A DNA stretch of 64,000 nucleotides from Voacanga thouarsii (taxonomy: Eukaryota; Streptophyta; Magnoliopsida; Gentianales; Apocynaceae): NCBI GenBank assembly GCA_026120185.1, contig JANUWF010001819.1:186001-250000 (forward strand). Reading direction: 5' to 3'. Below the pieces are notes generated by a model. It was not told the origin of the DNA. It ran no database searches and worked only from the letters and a program-made list of their open reading frames with translations. The position numbers and the translations under genes were made by a program. The number at the start of each line of letters is the position of its first letter. Position 1 is the stretch's first letter. Positions 1 to 11,089 of this stretch are shown here, piece after piece.

Positions 1-690
1 GCTACCTCCACGGTAGTGTTATAATTGGTTAGAGCTATAGTAATCATTGTCTGCCTAATTTTAGGTCATAATCCTTTTATAAATTAGCCAATCCGATCAT
101 ATTCTTCTTGTACCAATAAAGGACAATATTTTGAAAGTCGCATAAATCCAATAGCATATTTTCCAATAGTCATTTCTCCTTGCTTAAGACTTTGAAATTC
201 TTCTTCTTTTCTTTCCATTTCCCAACGAGGTAAAAAATCTTTCCTAAATTCTCCCAAAAATTCCTCCCAGGTCCACTCTTTTTGCTCTTGTTTTCGTTCC
301 ACTTTCTTTCTATTCCACCAATCTTGCGCTAATCTTTGAAATCTATATATTGCAAATTGGACTTTTCTCTATTCTGAATAGTTTGAAATAGCGAAAATAT
401 TCTCTATTTGTTGCATCTAGGATTCTGCCTCCTCCACTTGATTTGGTTTTCCGTAAAATTTGGGAGGGTGAAACTTAAGAAAGTGTTCCAAAACTTGATA
501 TGTGTCTAGTTTTGGAGGTCGTTCCCTCAACTGTAGAGTCTTGTTCAAGTTTTGAAGTGTTTCGGTAAGTCTCGATAAAGCTTGTGTCATTACTTTGTTG
601 GAGAGGTGCCTACTTACTCCTGGATTATTATTCTTATTATTGCCAACTGAACCTCTTGTAGTTGGATTGCTAGCAAATTGACGAATGGAT
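1..690 (-). pseudogene. Ty3/gypsy gag fragment (retrotrans_gag)
   Basis: Read on the minus strand, a gag capsid region runs from about 690 down past the window edge. Near 590-430 it reads MTQALSRLTETLQNLNKTL followed by the gypsy-type phrase FHPPKFYGKPNQVEEAES. Further on come LAQDWWNRKK and EFLGEFRKDFLPRWEMER, the usual core of the retrotransposon gag domain (a packing protein for the element RNA). In-frame stops interrupt it after EEAES and near position 83, so it is dead. It belongs to the same minus-strand element as the PBS at 3731-3743 and the LTR from 3744. Protease and pol would lie below position 1. The start codon is unclear, near 700. Family assignment is from motif recognition. 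Confidence 0.85.
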
Positions 691-1861
691 CTTCATGGCA
701 TCCCTACTCTTTCTGAAAATTTCCAACATGTATTTCTTAAAATATTTCTATCCATGGACATCAAAAAAATTCAAAGTATCGAAAACAATTCACATGACAT
801 CATCTACTAGTTGTACAGTCATAGGGACACAATATCTCAAGTTGTAACATTCAAAAAGTTTTGTCCATATACACTTTCAGAAATCATTCTACTACTCCAT
901 CTATTCCCTTCTCAAAATGTTATTCTTCTCGTGTTGGAATCCCTTGTCACGTGTTAAAGTATTGCTACGATATTTATAATAGTTTAATTATCTCACCTCC
1001 ATATGGTTGTAGTATTTCCAACAAATACCAACTGTATTCCCTTTAACTTGGTCTTTAGCATTACCACAAGTAACCCCTCACAACACATTTTCTTCCTTTT
1101 TAAATCCATTTCATAACACGCTGAGTGAGTATATGCATCTCAACACTTCCCATACATTTGACTTAAAATAAAAGAAATTTTCTATTCTATACATATAAAC
1201 AGGTATCTCTTGAGAAAATCTCATATTCTCCCAACCTAATATTATACTTTCACATATTGTTCTTGTATAATCTATAGTCACACCTTCTGTACTTATACCA
1301 TTTTGCATATAGGCCCTTTTTCCATTCTTTAAACTACTCCAAATTGTTCCATTTCAAATTTTGCAGTTACTTCCCAGGGGTCACCCATCCTAGGATTTCT
1401 CTAATCCAAGTACACTTAACATCGAATTGTCCAATGATTTTTGGTAGATTATTGCTGATATAATTATATCCTTCCACACATTATAACAAAACAAGACATG
1501 TAGTGCTTAAATATAATATTAGAGTACATCACAAATGTGTATATCCTTATCTGCACAATTCATATTACACCATACATAAAGGGTCTTTAGGTATTTAATC
1601 TCATTTACTCATAATCTTACTAATCCCAAAATGGGAAATTTCAGAATTCTTGAAAGGCATCCCTGACATCAATTCTTTCAAAATTTTTTGGGTTCAGGGT
1701 CATAGACCCTTTTTCAAAACCATTAGAATTATCTCAACTTTTTTTCTAACATATTAGAAGAATTTATATCCAACTTGGATACCTCAAATACTTATACTTT
1801 CACCTATCCCTATATCCGACTCCATAAAATTCACTAACTCGATAAATCTACATTAGTGTAT
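691..1861 (-). other. Non-coding leader of the gypsy element
   Basis: AT-rich sequence between the gag remnant and the inserted copia LTR. I see no gene, RNA or repeat of note. By position it is part of the 5' leader of the minus-strand gypsy element. The short open frames here have no recognisable domain and no codon bias. Confidence 0.45.
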
Positions 1862-3320
1862 TGTTGGGATGTATACCCTCTTAGACTAGGTTTTTGATAT
1901 AAAAATTGAATGTTTTAATAAAAGAATTTATTTTCAGAAATTGTTTGTGAATTTACAATTTTATTTGTGCACAATTATGTTTGGAAAAGACCTATTGTGT
2001 TTAAGTAAGTGGTCCATGTGAATGGAGGTCTTTCACAGTAAGGTATGGATCACGGGTTACTTAGCACATAAACTTTTGTTCTTAACCGATTGATAAGAAT
2101 GAGAATCTCATCATGTTTAGGTTATTATGTTGTGAATTCTAAATGGGGAATGGCTTACCCTTAGCCAATGAATAGTCCACTCACTTCATGACATAAGCGT
2201 ATTTAGAATACGTAGAACAGGACCTGTAGTAGTGGTTTCTTAAAAGTACTATATGGTAAAAACCTAGACTACTACCGCAACAGCGTAGACTAGTACTCTA
2301 CGATTTGAGTATGAGTTGGTGGTCTGACAAAGCTGGAAGTATATACTTTGATATGCTATAGTTGAGGTTCTATCGTAGGGCCAATATACTTGCATGTTGG
2401 TATGTGTGACTAGTTAGTTAAGACAGACTTGTACAAGATAGTTTTTATACTATATCACCCCTTGTGGTTGTCTGAATGATCTGAATATCCAGGGCCCTGG
2501 GAAACATGACTTGGATATTTGCTTTAGGGTAGCTCTCTTGGGAAGCGAAAACAATCCAGGAAGTCGTGGATCATTGGACTAGAGGCTTAAGGATGGTAGA
2601 TGTCATTTAGAGAGGTGTTAGTACACTTCTTCCTCTCTAAATGTACGACGATGTATAGAGAGGTATTTTAGTCATTACACCTGTAGGTCAGAGACTTTGC
2701 TAACGCAATATTATCCTTGGGGTCAATATTTCCTTATGGTGATATTAGGAAATATTTAAAATGTAAAATACAACTATTTATATGGTAAGGGTATTTTGGT
2801 CATTTTAGTAGCCAAGGCGGTGTGTCTTTTGGTCCCCAGTATAGACCGTGAGTCCTAATTAAATACGGGTTAAAGAATTGATCTTAAATTAAATCGAATT
2901 ATTTTATTTAAGTAGCCTAATTTAATTATTGGGTTAGAATAAAATAAAGGTTCATGGAGAGAAAATTAATTAAATTAGTTTAATGGGTTAATTAATTATT
3001 TAGGGCTTTGGCCCAATTTGAATAATTAGGGATTAACCTGGGACTAAACTGATTTAGGCTTATTTAATTGGACTGGTTTATTTGGGCTGGAAAATTAATT
3101 ATTTGTTGGGCTATTAAATTGGTTCTAACTAGAATAATTAATTAAGCCCAATAAGTTAAACTAAGAGTCCAATGACCTAGTCCAGTTTAACCTATAATTT
3201 TTTATTTTAGGTTAAACAATGGGATTAGGGAGCAGAATAATCATCGTTGTTTTACCACACAAGAGTGATGGCTTCATCTCTCTCTCTCTCCAAAAAATTC
3301 CCTAGCTCGTTAGTTGTTCA
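1862..3320 (+). mobile_element. Ty1/copia LTR, solo or truncated, plus strand
   Basis: The stretch starts TGTTGGGATGTATACCCTC, closely matching in plus orientation the LTR start of the copia-2 element (TGTTGGAAAGTATGCCCTC, minus strand, ending at 12883). The next 1.4 kb follows the same order of landmarks as the other LTRs of this group: the AATAAA-rich start, the segment with 'cttactgtgaaag'-type sequence, the 'cgtattt.gaatacgtag' segment, and a TAATTAATTAA-rich stretch near 2880-3180. No internal region follows, so it is a solo LTR or an LTR fragment. The 5 bases before it are TGTAT. I could not find a matching duplication downstream, and the right end is only estimated (similarity fades around 3300-3330). 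Confidence 0.65.
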
Positions 3321-3730
3321 CCAAACGGTAGTTAAGCAGGCTATATACTGAAAGACCGAGAGTTCGGCGTTGACATACATGCAAAGGCGGAGTAGGAGGC
3401 TTACAGGAATCGCACCAGAGGCTTCTACCAGTACACCTACACTGCTTGCACACGTTCTGGTACAGCCAACACTTAGAACGAGAAAAATAGGTAAAATTTT
3501 TAAAACCTCGAGATTGGGACAGGACACAACCGGCGCTGGCTAGGCTACTGGAGTCGGCACTGACCCTGCCCTGGAATCCCTGTTCTTGTTTTTTCAGTTT
3601 TTTAATGTTCGCTTCCTTTGCGTGCTCTGTGTTTTTCTGCTTTTCGTACCTTTAATATGATGGACTATATTATATCTCATTAGAGGCTCAACTATTCTCT
3701 ATCAGAAACTTTATTATGGATTTCGCTATA
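3321..3730 (-). other. Gypsy leader with GC-rich module
   Basis: Short GC-richer stretch in an AT-rich setting, lying between the copia LTR and the PBS. Segments such as ACCGGCGCTGGC and GTCGGCACTGACC (about 3520-3570) resemble the GC-rich modules found at 17960-18055, 37030-37140, 40085-40327, 50485-50660 and 51774-51890. No coding potential was recognised; the 69-residue open frame at 3318-3527 has no known motif. Confidence 0.4.
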
Positions 3731-3743
3731 CTCCGATACCAAT
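3731..3743 (-). other. Primer binding site (tRNA-iMet type)
   Basis: On the minus strand this reads ATTGGTATCGGAG immediately after the LTR end. That is one substitution from the usual TGGTATCAGAG complementary to the 3' end of initiator tRNA-Met. It fixes the LTR to its left (higher coordinates) as the 5' LTR of a minus-strand element. Confidence 0.75.
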
Positions 3744-6700
3744 TGTAACACCCCATATTTTCATAGCGTAGTGAACTGTACTTTTTGGGATGTCACCCCA
3801 TCAGATTATTCAGACAAGGGGTCTTTATGAAGAACTTCATCCAATAGGTAGCGAACATTTTTTCCAAAATATCTTTGTTGAACACAAGATGACATATAGA
3901 GTCTAACATCTGATACTTAAACTTAAGGGTATAATAGATCTAAGATATAGCATGAGTCTCTAGGAGTCCACTGCACTTCAGCTGCACCTCTGTTCCCTAA
4001 AATATTTCAAATAGAATAATGCATGTGTGAGTGAAAATCACTCAATGAGTCCCGTATGTGCTAGTGATTTATAAAACAGACCGATAACATATTATTAGTT
4101 ATCGCTTCATAAAACCATTATGGGAAAGCATTGCATTTGTTCACTGAAAATAGTTTCACAACTCACTACCGGAGTATTTATCCAAAATCCAATCATATTT
4201 GGAAAACTGAGTTTTATACAACATTACTGCCACATTTTAAGAAAGACAAGCACGACTCTCAATGGAAGGTCGGCCTGCAGGCAAAGTTCACAAGGCTTTG
4301 CCTTTGGCATCACGATCTTATTGTGCCAGGAACTTTGCCTTACAGCACTCAACTATGCATTTTTGGAAAGGAAGGGTTGTCTTCACAATCTTCCTCAAAT
4401 AATAGCAATTCTTTTTACTAGTACGAGTCCCCACTTCGTACTCCCCTCACCACGAGGTTGACAAGGGTTGATCATAAATTAAGAGTCCCGCCCAAGACCA
4501 ACCAATTAATAGTTTGCTTACACATTAGGACAGTGCTAGCTAGGGAACCCAGTTAATTCCAATGTCCTATCACTTCATTTGGAATAAGTTTATCCCTAAC
4601 CTTGGCCGAGTAACTTCAGACCATCTATCTCTAACAAGAGCTAGTACAAAGATTATAACCTCTACTGAGTACTAAGAGTTTCCACTAGTTCACAAGACCA
4701 GTATAATTACACTGGCTCACAAGGCCAGATAAATATCCATTCCTGAAGGAATACCAATAAAACATTTTCTGGGGCTAAAATATCATTTTCCAAAAATAGA
4801 ATCCACTGGCTCACAAGACCAGTTAATTATTTTTCTTGGCTCACAAGGCTAATTATTTATCTTATTGCCAAAATAATACCAATAAAATAATTTCTAGACT
4901 TAAAATACCATTTTCCAAAAAATTAATCTCATGCTGAGAGATTGTTTTCCAAAACCGTAGCGAAAAAGAATAAAAAATCCTTTTTATATGATAAAATAAG
5001 TTTCCAATGGTATGTTCATCATTTGAAGAATACCCAATTTCAAAAGAAGTCTGATCCAGAAAATCGTGAATTCTAATTCTAAAAGAAGAATTAAATCCAA
5101 GGAATCCTAATTATGATTCACAAAATCCATAAGTCATATTTTCCCAAAATCTTGTCCGTAAAAAGGACTATTTATGCTTTCCCATAATAAAACATTATTT
5201 CGACTCATAAATAAATGAGAAGAAAGCCTTTCAGGTATACATTTGTTCCTAAGAAATATTCGTAACTCAAGTGAACCAAATTCCTTATAGAAAACACCAT
5301 TTCCTAAAGTCTCCAATAATTTTCCCATTAAGAGAAACCATATTTCTTCAGAAAAGCACAAAGTACATTAACCTTGTTATAAAAAACTTTAGGTAAATTA
5401 TTCACTGATCATGAATAGTTCCATTGTATGAAAAGTTCATATTTTCCATTTATGCCTTGCATGGCATGATACTAGTTCTTCCTCAGAAAAAACATAAGAT
5501 TGTTCAGAGAAACCAAAATGATTCATAGAACATTTCTTTAATAAAACATAATTTCACTAACATAAAATGGAGTTTATAAAATAAGTAGGACTCACCTCGC
5601 GTCCTAACTAGATATGATGACGTATATAAAACTCTTAGTCTTTTATGAAACTTTGAAGATAAGTGACCAATATCAAGAGTCATTCCAAACCTCAATTATT
5701 ATTTTAAGGTTCGACTAACACAAAACCAATATGAGAATAGAAAATATTCTATTTTCTTCTTTCTCACTTCTTCCTACCAAAATGAAACAAATAGGTGGAT
5801 TGATCAAAGGCTCATTCCTTCATTTCCCATCTCTATGTTTAACAAGCATCCAAGGTTTCCCTATGTTCTTGTGATCTCTTCTTCATGCATTAATGGAACA
5901 ATACTTGGGTCTATTTCTTGCCAAATAAAATTCTGCATTTCTTCATTCTTGTCACACTTGTTTATTTATATCATAACTTTTGACTCAAAAGTCTAATTGA
6001 TGGCAAACTTGTTCCAAAATGCCCTAAAGACATTCCTTTATGATTTCCAATTCATGAACCACTGATTTTCCTTCTTATTTCAGTCAGTTTTGTGTACAAC
6101 ATCTCAGCTTCTCAATCTTGTTACTATTTTGGCAGCTTGTGACACTTTCACCATAACTTTTTACTCACAACTCCAAATCATGTAAACTTGGTCAAAAAAT
6201 TATCCTAAGACATGGGGATGGTCTACAAGGTTCATAACTACTCCTCTTACTACAGGATGCTTACCTCATGAGGTCCCAAATGAACAAGCCAATTTGTATA
6301 GTTTATTTGTTCTTCAAGGCAGCTCAGGATTTCTTCAAAACAAAATATCTGTTTTTACTTCCTTTCTTCACACCATCTATTTTACTTTAATCCTAACAAT
6401 TATATAATACTTAAACCATCTTAAGCTCCATCATAATGGCCTTCAATTCTCTGATTTTCAGAGATATTTAGCCCAGCAAAATCATATTTTCCAACATCAA
6501 GTTCAACAAATGCAAACAACAATATTAATAATTCATTTTCTTCAGCAATTAATTTCATCTTTCCTTTCCATTCTTACACCTTTTAAAGCCATGAACAACC
6601 ACCCAAACCACCATCAAAACACCTTTATATACCTTATAAAACATAGTACATAAACCCCCAAACAAACCAGCACACATACACACACCAATCTTCACCAAAC

Positions 6701-7722
6701 ATAGAAATCATGCTAGACAAATTTACAACTTTCATATTTTCCCAACAATATTCATACCATAATCATCCTTGCAATGAAATCTACAACTTTAATTAATGAA
6801 GTATAGCTTTTCACCTTGTTTGTATGATTTTCCAAGCTTGAATTGCTCCAAGAATGTCAAGAACACACACACTTCTTTCTTTCTCTCTCCTTTATCTTTT
6901 TCTCTTTCTCTAGCTTTTCTTTCCTTTGCTTTCTCTCTTCTTTCTCTATTCTTTTCTCCCTTATAATTGCATGAAATATGGCTACCGTCAAAGCATTTCC
7001 ACCACCATTTGGTCACAATTTTAACCAGCAAATGGCGGTGGAAATGTCACATATTGTGGCTAACTTTACACATGTTATTTTCTCAATTTTCCACAATTTT
7101 CCTTATTATTTCTTAGGCTTATTTAATAAGTTTTTCCAATTACATAATTCCATAAATATTTCACTCTTCTAATGGTGTTTTGACACTTGTTTCCATCCAC
7201 CAATTACGTTATGCCGCTTGTCTCAATTTCGACCGTATTTTAAAATTTCCTCAGAAAATAACTGTAATTTCGGTCTGTATAGGAAAAATATTTTATTCCA
7301 TTAATGGAATCTATAAATTTCACTGAATTCAATGGTAGGAATCAAAACTCTTAATTCTTTCTCAATTCTTGCCAATTTGTGATCAAAATTACGAGAATGC
7401 CCCTGATACCTCCAATAGCTTAATTTATACTAAAATACTCATCTCATCACACTGATCAATTTTTGTTTTTAATGTACCATTAAATTCTCATTATACTAAA
7501 ATTAGTCGCAATCTAAAGATTTAGGATGTAGGTAGAACAAATCCAAAAATTTCATCTACGTTCCTATAAGTCCTAAAATTCTAAGAATACCCTTGGATAT
7601 TTTTATTACACCAAGATGTTCATCTTATTATACTGATCATTTCTTATTCTGGACACTGGTAAATATTCTTGTTTTATATAGAGTAGTGGCTACTGAAAGA
7701 ACAAAAAAGGAGGGTTATTACA
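3744..7722 (-). mobile_element. 5' LTR of the minus-strand gypsy element
   Basis: On the plus strand it starts TGTAACACCCC at 3744, next to the PBS. It ends GGAGGGTTATTACA at 7722, so on the minus strand it reads TGTAATAACCCTCC to GGGGTGTTACA, standard TG..CA gypsy termini. Length about 4.0 kb, long but usual for plant chromovirus-type LTRs. It contains the segment 'tcactcaatgagtccc' (about 4040) and a duplicated block with four small hairpins (4685-4852). An alternative is that the LTR runs on to 8862, where a second end-like motif (GGGTAGGGTATTACA) occurs. The other LTR lies outside the window. Confidence 0.65.
4685..4925. repeat. Tandem duplication with four CTGGC/GCCAG hairpins
   Basis: Four units of the type CTGGCTCACAAGGCCAG lie at 4685-4701, 4712-4728, 4806-4822 and 4836-4852. 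Each can pair CTGG(C) with (G)CCAG around a TCACAAG loop. Two pairs of units sit in a roughly 125-bp duplicated block whose 'ataccaataaaa' segments are at about 4750 and 4877. Confidence 0.7.
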
Positions 7723-8862
7723 AGAATAATTCACAAACATCAATCTTTGATCATCTTTTGTCAAGAAAAATTCATTAGAAAATTTTAAAGCACGAACCCT
7801 AAATTATTTAAGAATGGTGGCACAAAGGATTAAAGGAAAAGGAAGGGTTCTTTTATATTACCTCTTGCTACACTTGTTTCCATCAGCCTTAGGGAGGAAA
7901 GTGGGTGTTTTTTAGCCTTTGCTTCCACAAAAAATTTCAAGCTTTCAATCCAAAATTGGTGTCAAAAGCAAAAGAGGTTGTGCAGAATTTTGTTCTTCAA
8001 CAATAGAGACAATTTACTTAAGAAGAAAAGAGGAATTTTGGTTTTTTGAGAGATAGAAGATGGTGGAATAGCTAGGAGGCTTTGTGCCTGAATAAAATTT
8101 GATTTTGAGAGGGGGAAAATGTTAGAGTATGGAAAAGAATAGGGAGAGGCGGCTATGAGAGATTAAATAGAGAGTTTACCTAAATTCTCTTAGTTTCTAC
8201 TTCAGTTAGGTTTTACAACGTATTTAAATCAAATCCTAGAGGGCTTTGGACTAGCAAGAGGCAGCCAAGAGAGCCTCTTTGTTGCGGCAGGAGAGAGGGA
8301 AAATAGGAGGAAATTATTTTTCAAATAGGATTTGAAAATTTGTCAAAAAACTTTTTCCCAAATAAATTAATTCCCCACTCTTATTTTCTCGCAAGTGTGG
8401 CGACAACTCTAGGGGAAAATACTAATAGTTTTCCTATTTTTCTTATTAAATAAAATTCAATAGTTGGAAGAATTCAACACAAGAAAAATTAGAAAAACCG
8501 GATAAACCACAAGAGAATAGTGGAGAAGGTCTAGGGTTCAAATCCAAAAAAAAAAAAAAATTTATAGATAATTCCCTTCTTTTTTAAAATAAATAAATAA
8601 AATTATTTCTTAAATAAATAAACACATAAATATATATAGCTTTCCCAAATATTTGTCTAACAAAATATTTTTATATTTCCTTATCCTAAGGAATGTTTCT
8701 CCACTTATCACCCAAGCAAATCATTTCACTCACATATCATCATCGAATAAATTTAAATAATTCATATAAATTATATTTATCTGTAAAAATCACATTATAT
8801 GCTCATATGCTCATGAATGACATGTTTTCTATTTTTAAGTGAATTTAGGGTAGGGTATTACA
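7723..8862 (-). mobile_element. Second gypsy LTR fragment (TGTAATACCC end)
   Basis: The right end GGGTAGGGTATTACA at 8862 is on the minus strand an LTR start (TGTAATACCCTACCC). It interrupts a gypsy reverse transcriptase whose sequence stops at 8863. Either this is the 5' end of an LTR into which the 3744-7722 LTR was inserted, or the two form one 5.1-kb LTR. The sequence is non-coding; a B-box-like gggttcaaatcc followed by a poly(A) run occurs at about 8534-8561. Confidence 0.5.
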
Positions 8863-9329
8863 TGCCCTTACTCCAAAAGTATATTTTTTGGGATTCATCT
8901 TAAGGTTGTGGCGTCTCATGATAAAGGCTTGTTGTTGGTCGACTAGGTGCTTGTCAAAAGTAGTCAAATTGACGACCAAGTCATCTATGTATAGCTCTAT
9001 CGTTTAACTAATGATGTCATAAAAAATCGTATTCGTGGCCTTTTTTTTTTTAAGTTGCTCTAGCATTCTTTAGACCAAAAGGTATAATTACCCTTTCAAA
9101 TAATCTAATAGCACATATACAACAGAAAGCAGACTTGTGGATATCTTCTTTTGTCATAGGATCTGGCTATAACCTGTGTAGCAGTCCATGAAGCTTAAAT
9201 ACTCAAAGCTAGCTACCGCATCCACCAGCATATCTGTGATGGGCATTACATATTTATTTTTGGGTTGGCCAAATTGAGGTCCTTGAAGTCAACGCAAACT
9301 CTGAATTGGCCATTCTTCTTGATCACTTG
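8863..9329 (-). pseudogene. Ty3/gypsy reverse transcriptase fragment
   Basis: Minus-strand translation gives, in order, VIKKNGQFRVCVDFKDLN (from 9327), a PITDMLVDAVASFEYLSFMDCYTGYSQI segment in two adjoining pieces with a frame change, ERVIIPFGLKNARAT, and finally LKMNPKKYTFGVRA at the 8863 edge. These are the conserved finger and palm blocks of a gypsy reverse transcriptase, the enzyme that copies element RNA into DNA; the YxDD block is too decayed to call. A poly(T) expansion at 9042-9051 and several frame breaks show it is dead. The frame is cut at both ends: by a gypsy LTR at 8862 and by the copia-3 LTR at 9330. It is therefore the oldest layer of this nest, from a gypsy element otherwise not seen here. 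Confidence 0.85.
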
Positions 9330-9826
9330 TGAATGATCTTGGAAAAATAAAAATGCAGTAGAAAATAATAATTTAAAATTTTTTTTGAAGTCAAAGTCTA
9401 GAAATACTTCCTTTAAGGCCGCTTAAATTGAATAACAGGGGGATTTAGATTTGATGGAACGCTTTAGTTTGTCAAGATTACTTGTTCCGCAAGAATACCA
9501 GTTAAACGTTGACTCTTTTACATCAAATATTCGTACCAAAATTGTTAACTTTTAATCTTCTAAAATATTCTTGAATCTCTTATAGATAATTTACCGGTGA
9601 AAGTAAAATAATAAGTGAAAGAATAATTTTCTTGGAAGAATATTGAAAAAGATATTATTTTTTTTCAAATGAAAAACTAAAGACAAAGAAAACAAGAACC
9701 GGCGGCTACTTTTTGGAACAAAAACAAGAAAACGTTTTTTTCCTCTGTTTTCTCACGGGAATCCACCAAAACCAATTAGCATACAATTTAAAGCAAAACC
9801 ACGGAAATTAGCAAACCAATTTCATG

Positions 9827-9828
<2 letters not shown>

Positions 9829-9873
<45 letters not shown>
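9829..9873. repeat. Compound microsatellite (CA)n(TA)n
   Basis: An uninterrupted CA run passes directly into a TA run inside the copia-3 3' LTR. The matching place in the other LTR (about 46127) has neither run, so the expansion followed insertion. Confidence 0.95.
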
Positions 9874-10202
9874 GCATACATGAAAACCAATTAGCAAACA
9901 GTTTGTCTCTCTTGATTTTGTTACCAAAACATTAAATTTGAAATTCACGTGAATACAAAGTCATCTAAGATTACATACTTCTCAAATTGGAATCATCCAA
10001 TTTCGTGTATGTATAGCAAAACCGAAAACCACAATTGCCTAAATTGCAATTCGGTTTTGGAAAAGAAAAAAAAAATAAAAATCTCCTTCCTTTTTTTTTT
10101 TTTTTCCAAAAACTACAGCCACTTTTTATTTCTCTTTTATTTCCTTTTCTTTTTTTTATTAGCCCAAGACTAATTAAATTGCTCTCTTATTAATTAATTA
10201 AT

Positions 10203-10454
10203 CTACTTGAACCCAAAATAAAATTACCCAAGATAATTAATTAATAAACCAATTAATTAAATTAATTCTTTTATTAAGTAATTAAACTATTTGGGTCCAA
10301 TATAAAATTATTCAAGATAATTAATTAATAAACTAAATAATTAAATTAACTCTTTTATTAATTAATTAGACTACTTGGGCCAAATATAAAATTACTCAAG
10401 ATAATTAATTAAAAAACTAATTAATTAAATTGGTCCAATTAATTATTCTAGTAC
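10203..10454. repeat. Three 84-bp tandem repeats in copia-3 LTR
   Basis: The landmark ctacttgg/ctatttgg recurs at 10203, 10287 and 10371, exactly 84 bp apart, each followed by 'ataaaatta..caagataattaatta'. The other LTR has the same three repeats with the same period (46444, 46528, 46612). Confidence 0.9.
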
Positions 10455-11089
10455 AAGTAAATAATTAATTAGACTTCTAGAATAGTTCTTCTAACAATAT
10501 ATTCACCCGATAAGCCCATATAGTAAATAAATTTACTAATGTTATTTGAGCTACTATGAGGACTAAAAGACATATTATTCTTGACTATTAAAACGACCAA
10601 AATATTGCTACTAACAAATAGCAGTATTTTAATCATTTAAATATTATATTTATCACCATGTGAAAATATTTACCCCGAGAATAATATTGCAAGTGCAGTA
10701 TCTACGACCTACAAGTGTAATGATAAAAATACCCTTTTACGTAACACCCATCATTGAGATAGGAAATATAGTACCAACACATTTCTCAATAGCATCTACC
10801 ATCCTTTGATAGTTAGTCCGATAATCCATGACTTCTAGTATGACAAACTTATCTCAGAGAGCTACCCATAAAGTATACATACTTAGTCACGTTTCTCAGG
10901 CCCTAGATTATTAGATTATCCTAGACAATAACAATTGGGTGATTTCTTCACATTATGAAGTATTGAAACTCTATTATATAAATCTGTCTTAATTAACTAG
11001 GACCATATACCCAACGTACAATGTTATTGGTCTTGCGATAAGACCTCACCTAACATACATCAAAGTGTATAAGTCCAGCTTCACTAGAC

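Larger units (their letters stand above)
9330..11089 (-). mobile_element. copia-3 3' LTR, first part
   Basis: Starts TGAATGATCTTGGAAAAAT on the plus strand and aligns from end to end with the LTR at 45638-47646 (for example 'aaaatgcagtagaaaata' against 'caaatgcagtggaaaata'). By eye, sample stretches differ by roughly 15 percent, so the element is old. The five bases before it are ACTTG, the expected target duplication; the partner is lost because the other LTR is truncated. The LTR is interrupted at 11089 by copia-2 and resumes at 28659. It holds a (CA)n(TA)n microsatellite and three 84-bp repeats. Confidence 0.9.

Noticed and set aside
1862..3743. Complete solo LTR with target duplication TGTAT
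   Set aside because: No matching TGTAT or CA-ended terminus was found before the PBS at 3731, so only an LTR with an uncertain right end is claimed.
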